DNA from: Methylocystis echinoides
GTDB taxonomy: Bacteria; Pseudomonadota; Alphaproteobacteria; Rhizobiales; Beijerinckiaceae
Direction: 5' to 3'
DNA: 64,000 nt
Assembly: GCF_040687965.1 (NCBI RefSeq)
Contig: NZ_CP156084.1
Coordinates: forward strand, 820,501-884,500
Position 1 is the first letter of the stretch, and the number at the start of each line of letters is the position of its first letter. The position numbers were made by a program, and so were the translations under genes. Below the pieces are notes generated by a model. The model did not search any database. It saw only the letters and a program-made list of their open reading frames with translations, and was not told the origin of the DNA. Shown here in pieces: positions 25,824 to 32,881 of the stretch.

Positions 25824-27311
25824 ATGACGACGATGAAGAAACTCACGCGTCTCGGCGCATTTGCCGCTCTTCTCGCGACGACCCTCGCCCTTCCGGCGCA
25901 GGCCACCCCCTCCCTCGTCATCGACGTGGCGTCTGGCGCGGTGCTCTCCCAGGACCAGCCGACCGCCTCCTGGTATCCGGCGTCCCTGACCAAGCTGATG
26001 ACCGCCTATGTCGCGCTCGACGCGGTGCGCGCCGGCCGCATCACGATGGATACGCCGCTGATGATGTCGCCGCGCGCCGCGCGCATGGCGCCGTCCAAAA
26101 TGGGCTTCCGGCCGGGCTCCGAGGTGACGCTGCAGAACGCGCTGATCATGCTGATGGTGAAATCGGCCAATGACATCGCCGTCGCGATCGCCGAGGGCGT
26201 CTCCGGCTCGGTCGAAGCCTTCGCCGACGAGATGAACCGCGCCTCGCAGAAGCTCGGCATGACGCAGTCGGTCTGGGTCAATCCCAACGGCTTGCCGGAC
26301 ACGCGGCAAGTGACGTCGGCGCGCGACCTCGCCCTTCTCGGCCGGGCGCTCTACGTGCAGTTCCCGGAATACGCCAATCTCTGGAACATCGGGGCCATGC
26401 AGTTCGGCCGCCAGATCCATCCGACCCATAACGGCCTGCTCGGCCGCTATCCCGGCGCCGACGGCATGAAGACGGGCTTCACCTGCCCCGCCGGCTTCAA
26501 CGTCGTCGCCTCCGCCAGCCATGGCAATCAGCGTCTGATCGCCGTCGTGCTCGGCGCGCCCTCGGCCGCCGCGAGAACCGCCAAGGCCGCCGCTCTGCTC
26601 GACCGCGGCTTCCAGACCGCCGGCTCGGCCGGCTCGTTGGGCTCGCTCGCCGCCGCCGGCCCCGCGCCGGCCCCCGACATGCGCGACAGCGTGTGCCGCA
26701 ATCGCGGCCCGGCCACGGCGGAGTTCATGAGCGAGGTCGAGGACGTGTCCATTCCGATCGGCTCCGCCTCGACCGGCATCCCGCTCCTCGATTCCGCCGC
26801 GGCGCAGCAGCGCATCAGCGCCAAGGATCTGGCGCGCCTGCCGCGTCCGCATTACGATCCGGTTCCCGTCTACGCCGGCCGTGCGCCGGGCTATGTCGGC
26901 CCCGTCGCCCGCGCCCGGGCGCCCGGCGCGCCGATCGGCGAGCAGACTGATTATTCCGCCTACGCCAACGCCCCCGAGCCCGCCGGCGGCGAGGCCTCGC
27001 CGATCAGCCGGGCGGCTCCCGACGCCGTCAGCATGCGCCAGGCCAAGCGGGCCGCCAAGCGCGCGGCGAAGCGCATCGCGCCCGTCGCGACGCCGGCCCC
27101 CGTCGACAACATCATCGAAGACGACAAGGCGGCTTCGGGCGACGAAAAGCCCGAGAAACCCAAAGCCAAATCCGCCGCCAAGCCGGTCGTGAAAGCCGCG
27201 CCGAAAGCCGCGTCGAAAGCCGTGAGCAAGCCTCGGGGCGAGAAAGCCGCCGCCAAACCCGCGCCCGCAAAAACCCAGACCGCCGCCAAGCCGCAGGTCA
27301 AGATTCAATGA
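25824..27311 (+). CDS. Serine-type D-Ala-D-Ala carboxypeptidase (peptidase S11, DacF/PBP5-like)
   Basis: A 495-residue penicillin-binding protein. A signal peptide (MKKLTRLGAFAALLATTLALPAQA) precedes the S11 domain, with SLTK (catalytic Ser about 54), SAN (about 114-116) and KTG (about 216-218). It trims the terminal D-Ala from peptidoglycan stem peptides in the periplasm. The C-terminal 200 residues are not PBP5-like: a Pro/Ala-rich part and a Lys/Ala/Pro-rich basic tail. No amphipathic membrane anchor is evident. AGGAGAGG-like bases lie 10-16 nt upstream. The stop overlaps the next ATG by 4 nt. Confidence 0.92.
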   Translation: MTTMKKLTRLGAFAALLATTLALPAQATPSLVIDVASGAVLSQDQPTASWYPASLTKLMTAYVALDAVRAGRITMDTPLMMSPRAARMAPSKMGFRPGSEVTLQNALIMLMVKSANDIAVAIAEGVSGSVEAFADEMNRASQKLGMTQSVWVNPNGLPDTRQVTSARDLALLGRALYVQFPEYANLWNIGAMQFGRQIHPTHNGLLGRYPGADGMKTGFTCPAGFNVVASASHGNQRLIAVVLGAPSAAARTAKAAALLDRGFQTAGSAGSLGSLAAAGPAPAPDMRDSVCRNRGPATAEFMSEVEDVSIPIGSASTGIPLLDSAAAQQRISAKDLARLPRPHYDPVPVYAGRAPGYVGPVARARAPGAPIGEQTDYSAYANAPEPAGGEASPISRAAPDAVSMRQAKRAAKRAAKRIAPVATPAPVDNIIEDDKAASGDEKPEKPKAKSAAKPVVKAAPKAASKAVSKPRGEKAAAKPAPAKTQTAAKPQVKIQ

Positions 27312-28462
27312 ACGACAGCCCTTCGGCGGCGCAGCGCCGGCCGCCGCCGCCGATTCCGCTGACGATTCTCACGGGCTTTCTCGGCGCCGGGAAAACCACG
27401 CTGCTCAACACGCTGCTCGCGGCGCCCGAACTTTCCGACACGCTCGTCCTCATCAATGAGTTCGGCGAAATCGGGCTCGACCATCTCTTCATCGAGAAGG
27501 TCGAGGGGGACATGGTGATGATGAGTTCGGGCTGCGTCTGCTGCACCATCCGCGGCGATCTCGTCACGACGCTCGAAGATTTGCTGCGCCGACTGGACAA
27601 CGGGCGCATCAAGCCTTTCCGGCGCGTCGTGCTGGAGACGACGGGGCTCGCCGATCCCGCCCCCATCCTGCACACCATCATGAGCCACCCCTATCTGGTG
27701 ATGCGATTCCGGCTCGATGGGGTCATTGCCGTGGTGGACGCCGTCAATGGCGAGGCGACGCTCGACGCTCATGAAGAGGCGGTCAAACAGGCGGCCGTCG
27801 CCGATCGTCTGGTCATCGCCAAGACAGACCTCCCGGACGGCGCCGCACATGCGGCGCGGCTGACCGAAAGGCTTGCCGCCCTCAATCCCGGCGCACGCAT
27901 TCTGATCGCCGCCAAGGGCGAGGCGACGCCGCAGGCGCTGCTCGATTGCGGCCTTTACGATCCCGCGACCAAGACCCCGCGCGTGCGCGAGTGGCTCAAC
28001 GCCGAAGCGGTCGAGTCGGCGCATCACGACCATAGCCATCATCACGACCACGGCCATCGGCATCACGACGTCAACCGTCACGACGACCACATTCAGGCGT
28101 TCTGCCTGACCGGCGACACGCCCTTCACCCCGCCCTCCTTCGATATTTTTATCGATCTGCTGCGCCATACGCATGGGCCGCGGCTCTTGCGGGTGAAGGG
28201 GATCGTGGCGCTTTCCGACGAACCCGAACGCCCGGTGGTGATCCACGGGGTCCAGCACGTCTTCCACCCGCCGCACCGGCTCGACGCCTGGCCCGACGCC
28301 GACCGCCGCACCCGTATCGTCTTCATCGTGAAGGATCTCGATCGCGCCTTCGTCGAGGGCCTCTATGCGGCGCTGATCAACCGACCGGCGATCGACACGC
28401 CCGACGCCGAGGCGCTGACGCATAATCCGCTGGCGCCGGCGCGGGGCGGGTTGCTCGGATAG
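27308..28462 (+). CDS. COG0523 G3E GTPase (CobW/ZTP-like metallochaperone)
   Basis: A 384-residue G3E-family GTPase. Walker A is GFLGAGKTT, the metal-binding CxCC is SSGCVCCTI, and NEFGEIGLD and TTGLADPAP are G-domain segments. A His/Asp-rich loop between residues about 238 and 262 (for example HHDHSHHHDHGH) should bind zinc or a similar metal. The C-terminal CobW_C domain includes RLLRVKGIV. Family roles: cobalamin cobalt insertion, zinc homeostasis. It overlaps the carboxypeptidase stop by 4 nt, so the two are translated together. Which metal and client it serves is unknown. Confidence 0.9.
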   Translation: MNDSPSAAQRRPPPPIPLTILTGFLGAGKTTLLNTLLAAPELSDTLVLINEFGEIGLDHLFIEKVEGDMVMMSSGCVCCTIRGDLVTTLEDLLRRLDNGRIKPFRRVVLETTGLADPAPILHTIMSHPYLVMRFRLDGVIAVVDAVNGEATLDAHEEAVKQAAVADRLVIAKTDLPDGAAHAARLTERLAALNPGARILIAAKGEATPQALLDCGLYDPATKTPRVREWLNAEAVESAHHDHSHHHDHGHRHHDVNRHDDHIQAFCLTGDTPFTPPSFDIFIDLLRHTHGPRLLRVKGIVALSDEPERPVVIHGVQHVFHPPHRLDAWPDADRRTRIVFIVKDLDRAFVEGLYAALINRPAIDTPDAEALTHNPLAPARGGLLG

Positions 28463-28519
28463 CCCCGTGCCCCGCACGCCGGCAGAGACAGGGAAGGGTC
28501 GCCGCGCTATAAAGCGAAG

Positions 28520-29293
28520 ATGCAGTCTGCCGCCGCAGCCTTCGCCCCTCTCGCCGCCGCGGCGCGGCGCCTGGGCTCGGGGCTGCTCGACCTCGTCTAT
28601 CCCCCGGTTTGCCTCGTCTGCCGCCGGGCGGTCGCCGAGCATGGCGCGCTCTGCGCCGCCTGCTGGCGGGACATCGCCTTCATCGAGCGGCCCTTTTGCG
28701 AGCGGCTCGGCACGCCCTTCGAGCGCGATCTGGACCAGCCGGGACTCATCTCGCCCGAGGCCGCGGCGAACCCGCCGGTCTTTGCGCGGGCGCGGGCGGT
28801 GGCGCGCTATGACAGCGACAAGGCGCGCTCGCTCGCGCATCGACTGAAATATCACGACCGCCTGGAGCTTGCGGGCCCGATGGGCCGGTGGATGGCGCGC
28901 GCCGGCGCCGAACTCTTGGCCGACGCCGATGTCCTTGCGCCCATTCCCTTACATCGCCTGCGCCTCGCGGCGCGTCGCTTCAACCAGTCGGCGGACCTTG
29001 CGAGAGTCGTCTCGCGCGAAACCGGCGTGCCGGTCGAAACGCAGGCGCTGCTACGCGTGAAGGCGACGGCGCCGCAGGTCGGCCTGTCGCGCGCCCAGCG
29101 GGCGCTCAATCTCGCCGGCGCCTTCCGAGTCGACCCGGAGCGCGCGACCTCGCTCGAAAGCAGGAACGTGGTCCTGATCGACGACGTTCTGACGACGGGC
29201 GCGACGGCCAACGCCGCCGCTCGCACGCTGCTCCGGGCGGGGGCGGCGCGGGTCGATCTCCTTGTCTTTGCCCGGGCCGTGACAAGCGTGTGA
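28520..29293 (+). CDS. ComF-family phosphoribosyltransferase-like protein
   Basis: A 257-residue ComF protein. An N-terminal double-zinc motif (CLVCRRA, CAACW) is followed by the phosphoribosyltransferase fold with the PRPP loop VVLIDDVLTTGATANAA. ComF is needed for DNA uptake in competent species and is widespread elsewhere with an unclear role. The start is the first ATG; the gap from the G3E GTPase gene is 57 nt. It is followed by grxC. Confidence 0.9.
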   Translation: MQSAAAAFAPLAAAARRLGSGLLDLVYPPVCLVCRRAVAEHGALCAACWRDIAFIERPFCERLGTPFERDLDQPGLISPEAAANPPVFARARAVARYDSDKARSLAHRLKYHDRLELAGPMGRWMARAGAELLADADVLAPIPLHRLRLAARRFNQSADLARVVSRETGVPVETQALLRVKATAPQVGLSRAQRALNLAGAFRVDPERATSLESRNVVLIDDVLTTGATANAAARTLLRAGAARVDLLVFARAVTSV

Positions 29294-29347
29294 CTTCGGG
29301 CGTATAAGCGGCGCAGCGAAAACGCCGGTCGAGGACCCCCCATCCCA

Positions 29348-29617
29348 ATGGCGCATATCGAAATCTACACCACGCCGACCTGTCCGTACTGCATCGCCGC
29401 AAAGTCCCTGCTCACGCGGAAGGGCGCGGCGTTCCAGGAAATCAGCGTCGCCGGCGATCCGGCCGGCCGTCGAGCCATGAGCGACCGCGCCGGCGGCCGC
29501 ACGACGGTGCCGCAGATCTTCATCAACGGAAAGCACATTGGCGGCTGCGACGATCTTTATGCGCTCGACGACGTCGGCCAACTCGATCCGCTGCTGGCGG
29601 CGGGGGCCTCGGCATGA
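29348..29617 (+). CDS. grxC: Glutaredoxin 3
   Basis: An 89-residue glutaredoxin with the redox motif CPYC (Cys12 and Cys15) and the TVPQIFINGKHIGG cis-Pro segment. It reduces disulfides or glutathionylated proteins with glutathione. It lies downstream of comF, a common pairing in Rhizobiales, and its stop overlaps the next start by 4 nt. Confidence 0.95.
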   Translation: MAHIEIYTTPTCPYCIAAKSLLTRKGAAFQEISVAGDPAGRRAMSDRAGGRTTVPQIFINGKHIGGCDDLYALDDVGQLDPLLAAGASA

Positions 29618-30012
29618 TCCATTACGCGCTCGTCTGCGACGAAGGACATAATTTCGATGGCTGGTTTCGCGACAGCGAAACTTTCGAGAGCCAATCGTCG
29701 CAGCGCCTCGTCGCCTGCCCCTTCTGCGCCTCGACCGCGGTGACCCGTGCGGTGATGGCCCCGCATGTGGCGCGTGGCGGCCAGGAGGACGAAGCGGCGC
29801 GACTGCGCGGCATGATCAGAAAATTGCGCGACAAGGTCGTGGCCGGCTCAGAGGATGTCGGCGAACGCTTCCCGCAGGAGGCGCGCGCGATCGAGGAGGG
29901 CGAAGCCGAACGCCGGCCGATCCGCGGTCGCGCCACCTTCGAGGAGGCGAAGGCCCTGCTCGAGGACGGCATCGAAATTCTGCCGATCCCGGAATTGCCC
30001 GGCGACAACTGA
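29614..30012 (+). CDS. DUF1178 family protein
   Basis: A 132-residue DUF1178 protein with a single Cys4-like zinc ribbon: CDEGHNFDGWF near the start and CPFCAS near residue 35. The middle is charged and helical (ARLRGMIRKLRDKVVAGSEDVGERFPQEAR). The grxC-DUF1178 order is conserved in alphaproteobacteria, but the function is unknown. ATGA overlap with grxC. Confidence 0.9.
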   Translation: MIHYALVCDEGHNFDGWFRDSETFESQSSQRLVACPFCASTAVTRAVMAPHVARGGQEDEAARLRGMIRKLRDKVVAGSEDVGERFPQEARAIEEGEAERRPIRGRATFEEAKALLEDGIEILPIPELPGDN

Positions 30013-30134
30013 CCGGCCCTCACATTGCGCCGGCCGGCGCGAGAAAGCGAACGCGCGCATCACGAATTCCTCGACTCGAGGCTGCGAGCCCCGCCCCGCG
30101 GTCAAACCCCACGTCGCCGGGTTGGTTCCGGCGT

Positions 30135-30839
30135 CTAACGCAGCATCTCCTCGACCCAGGCCGGGACAGCCGCGCTCGCCGCGCCATAGCGTCTGACGTC
30201 GAATTGCGCGGCGTTGTCGGAGGGTTCGAGATTGATTTCGCAGGTGGCGACGCCGAGCCGGCGCGCCTGTGACACAAAGCCCGCCGCTGGATAAACGGCG
30301 CCCGAAGTTCCGATGGACACGAAGAGGTCTGCGGCCGAAAGGGCCGCGGCGATCTCCTCAAGGAAGAGCGGCGTCTCGCCGAACCAGACGACATGCGGCC
30401 GCATGGCGCCGGCGCGGCCACAGGCGGCGCAGCGATCTTCAGTCGAGAGGTCGGCGCGCTGCTCGCGCAGATCGCCGCAGGCCGCGCAGCGCGCCTTCAA
30501 CAACTCCCCATGCATGTGGATCACGTCCCCCGCGCCGCCCCGTTCGTGCAGATCGTCGATATTCTGCGTGACGAGGGTCAGCGCCCCACCCCTTGCGGCC
30601 AATTCCCGCTGCAAGCGGGCGAGTGCGGCATGGGCGGCGTTGGGCCTAGCCGAGAGCAGGTTGCGCCGCCGGAAATTGTAGAATTCATGCACGGCCTCGG
30701 GCGTGCGCGCGAAGGCCTCGGGCGTCGCGAGCTTCATCGGATCGAAGCGCGCCCACAGGCCAGTCCCGGATTTGTCGCGGAACGTCCCGAGGCCGCTCTC
30801 CGCGGAAACGCCCGCCCCTGTCAGAACGAAGATACGCAT
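30135..30839 (-). CDS. cobB: NAD-dependent protein deacylase (sirtuin, CobB-like)
   Basis: A 234-residue sirtuin. VLTGAGVSAESGLGTFRD is the NAD loop, TQNIDDLHERGG and HMHGELLKA (catalytic His110) follow, and four zinc Cys lie at about 118, 121, 137 and 140. The tyrosine and arginine of the FYNFRRR segment (Tyr about 54, Arg about 57) match class III sirtuins such as CobB and SIRT5 that also remove succinyl and related acyl groups. It is antisense to its neighbours and stands alone. Confidence 0.93.
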   Translation of the reverse strand: MRIFVLTGAGVSAESGLGTFRDKSGTGLWARFDPMKLATPEAFARTPEAVHEFYNFRRRNLLSARPNAAHAALARLQRELAARGGALTLVTQNIDDLHERGGAGDVIHMHGELLKARCAACGDLREQRADLSTEDRCAACGRAGAMRPHVVWFGETPLFLEEIAAALSAADLFVSIGTSGAVYPAAGFVSQARRLGVATCEINLEPSDNAAQFDVRRYGAASAAVPAWVEEMLR

Positions 30840-30965
30840 GATCCCGCCTCCGCCATGCGTCGGAACAAAACACGATCATAGAGGCGCGGCAGCCAAAAGT
30901 TGAGGCGCGCGCAAAAATGCGCACTATGGGCGTCGACCTCGCCACAAATTTCAAGGAGTGAGAAT

Positions 30966-31319
30966 ATGATCGCGCGCCGCCTGTTGATTGTCGCTTTGAG
31001 CATGGGCCTCGGCCTCGGCGTCCTCGCGCGCCCCGCTCACGCCGATCCGAATTACCTCCAGGAGGCGATCTCAGAAACCCAGGCCGCGATCGACGCCGGC
31101 AAGCAGCTTCAGGCGGGCTCCTTCGTCGAACATGCGGACGACGCCATCGACTACGCCCGCAGCGCCGTCTGGCAGACCCCTGTCGATCCGATCCGCAAGG
31201 GCATCAAATATCTGCGCAAGGCGGTCAAGCTCGCCAAGGGCACGAGCTACGACAAGCGCATCGCCAAGGCGACCGAACAGGCGGAGCTGGCGCTGCAGCA
31301 GTTCCAGTCCGTCAAATAG
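30966..31319 (+). CDS. Small secreted helical protein, SmbP-like
   Basis: A 117-residue protein with a signal peptide (MIARRLLIVALSMGLGLGVLARPAHA). The mature part is helical with repeated heptad-like segments: EAISETQAAIDAGKQLQAG, FVEHADDAIDYARSA and KATEQAELALQQFQ. This resembles the helix pattern of small metal-binding protein SmbP from ammonia oxidisers, but only one His is present in the mature chain, so strong metal binding is doubtful. An AAGGAG ribosome site precedes the ATG. Function unknown; periplasmic location is likely. Confidence 0.65.
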   Translation: MIARRLLIVALSMGLGLGVLARPAHADPNYLQEAISETQAAIDAGKQLQAGSFVEHADDAIDYARSAVWQTPVDPIRKGIKYLRKAVKLAKGTSYDKRIAKATEQAELALQQFQSVK

Positions 31320-31338
31320 CGCCGGGCTTTTCTCCCCG

Positions 31339-32514
31339 ATGAACCGCCGCATCTGTCTGGCGTCGCTCCTGAGCCTCTTCGCTCCCGCGCCGACGCTCGC
31401 GCTCGACGCGCCTCAAAATCTCGACCAGGAGCTCGACGCGCTGCGGAGCCAATACGGCCTTCCCGCGCTGGCGGCGGCCGTCGTCAGCGGCGGCGCCATT
31501 GTCGCGCGCGGCGTCGCCGGCGTGCGCGTCCATGGGACGGAGATAAAAGCTCAAATCGACGATCGCTTTCATCTGGGCTCCGACACCAAGGCGATGACGG
31601 CGACCCTCGCCGGCATGCTGGTCGACGAGGGCAAACTCGCCTGGGACGCGACGATCGGCGACGTGCTCGGGGCGGCTGTTCCGCAGATCAATCCGCGCCT
31701 CGCGGCGGTGACGCTGGAGCAGCTTCTTTCGCACAGCTCCGGCGTTCCGAGCGACACGCCACAGATGCTGAAGCTCTATTTCAACGTCGACGCCTTCGAC
31801 TTCAATCTGACGGCGCTGCGGCTCAAGACCTTCGCCGCCTGGAAGTCCCATGCCCCGCAGACGCCGCCGGGCGCGGCGTTCCACTATTCGAATTTCGGCT
31901 ATCTCATCGCCGGCGCGATGATCGAAAAGGCCGCCGGGCGCCCCTGGGAGGCGTTGATCACGGATCGGATCTTCGCGCCGCTGGGGCTCAAGAGCGCCGG
32001 CCTCGGCCCGCAGGCGACGCGGGGCCGGTTCGACGCTCCGGTCGGACATCGCGTCGACGACAAGGGCGCGATCACGCCCATGCTGTGGGGGCCGGCGGCG
32101 GACGGCCCGCCGCTGCTCGGCCCGGCCGGCGTCGCCCATATGTCCGTGCTCGACTTCGCGGCCTGGGCCGGATGGAACGCCGGCCGCGGCAAGCGCGGCC
32201 CTGCGCTCGTCAAGCCTGAGACCCTCGCCCGCATCCATGCGCCGCATGTCAAGACGGGCAAAATCCCCCATCCGCGCCCCGGCACGCCGCAGGAGGGCGA
32301 CTATGCGCTGGGCTGGGGCGTCATGAAGTTCGACTGGACCCGCGCGCCCGTGCTTCAGCACAATGGCTCGAATGGGATGAATCTCGCAAAAATCCTGATC
32401 GACGCGGCAAACGATCTCGGCGTCGTCGTGGTGACCAATTTCCCCGAGGGCAAGGCGGACGAAGCCGCCGCCCTGGCGATGGAGCGGCTCTATCGGCGCC
32501 ATGCGCCAGCCTGA
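31339..32514 (+). CDS. Periplasmic serine hydrolase (class C beta-lactamase/PBP4-like family)
   Basis: A 391-residue serine hydrolase. A short signal-like N-terminus (MNRRICLASLLSLFAPAPTLA) precedes the domain, with SDTK (nucleophile Ser81, Lys84) and YSN (Tyr183). The third motif is HNGSNG rather than KTG. The fold is shared by AmpC, esterases and D-amino peptidases; substrate cannot be assigned. It follows the SmbP-like gene after 19 nt and may be co-transcribed. Downstream is a hairpin-repeat array. Confidence 0.85.
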   Translation: MNRRICLASLLSLFAPAPTLALDAPQNLDQELDALRSQYGLPALAAAVVSGGAIVARGVAGVRVHGTEIKAQIDDRFHLGSDTKAMTATLAGMLVDEGKLAWDATIGDVLGAAVPQINPRLAAVTLEQLLSHSSGVPSDTPQMLKLYFNVDAFDFNLTALRLKTFAAWKSHAPQTPPGAAFHYSNFGYLIAGAMIEKAAGRPWEALITDRIFAPLGLKSAGLGPQATRGRFDAPVGHRVDDKGAITPMLWGPAADGPPLLGPAGVAHMSVLDFAAWAGWNAGRGKRGPALVKPETLARIHAPHVKTGKIPHPRPGTPQEGDYALGWGVMKFDWTRAPVLQHNGSNGMNLAKILIDAANDLGVVVVTNFPEGKADEAAALAMERLYRRHAPA

Positions 32515-32551
32515 GGGCGGTCATGAACTGGCCAGACCGCCCCTCGCGCTC

Positions 32552-32707
32552 CGAGACGCCGCCTTCGGCGGCTCCTCATGCTTCGAGACGCCGCCTTCGG
32601 CGGCTCCTCATGCTTCGAGACGCCGCCTTCGGCGGCTCCTCATGCTTCGAGACGCCGCCTTCGGCGGCTCCTCATGCTTCGAGACGCCGCCTTCGGCGGC
32701 TCCTCAG
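32552..32707. repeat. Tandem array of five 32-nt hairpin units
   Basis: Five units of 32 nt start at 32552, 32584, 32616, 32648 and 32680; the last is slightly degenerate at its end. Each contains GCCGCC TTC GGCGGC as a short stem. The repeats carry no unique spacers, so this is not a CRISPR array. They sit in a 367-nt gap between the serine hydrolase and uvrD. In the reverse orientation the unit reads like the nearby single element (GAGGAG, palindromic stem, TCTCGAAG). Confidence 0.9.
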
Positions 32708-32742
32708 CATGAGGGTTTATTCCCGTCTCAGCCAGTAACTTA

Positions 32743-32791
32743 GGCCTCATCCTGAGGAGCGCGCGCAGCGCGCGTCTCGAAGGACGAGGCC
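32743..32791 (+). repeat. Single palindromic intergenic element
   Basis: Outer arms GGCCTC...GAGGCC frame an inner GAGGAG, a GCGCGC/GCGCGC stem and TCTCGAAG. The same frame with another stem is repeated in the tandem array just upstream. Elements of this type, often found between genes in Rhizobiales, are not protein coding. Confidence 0.75.
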
Positions 32792-32881
32792 GCCGCTCAG
32801 TTTACGGGCCCCAATCGCCCAAATTCGTGATTCGCGTTCCGTTCTCCTATATGCTTGAAGCGGAATCATGGGGAGAAACGG

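Noticed and set aside
24588-27308. A 906-codon minus-strand frame fusing the LysR gene with an N-terminal extension
   Set aside because: The extension is antisense to the carboxypeptidase and low in complexity; LysR sequence begins only near 25480-25580.
32552-32707. CRISPR array
   Set aside because: The 32-nt units are contiguous with no unique spacers and no cas genes are near.
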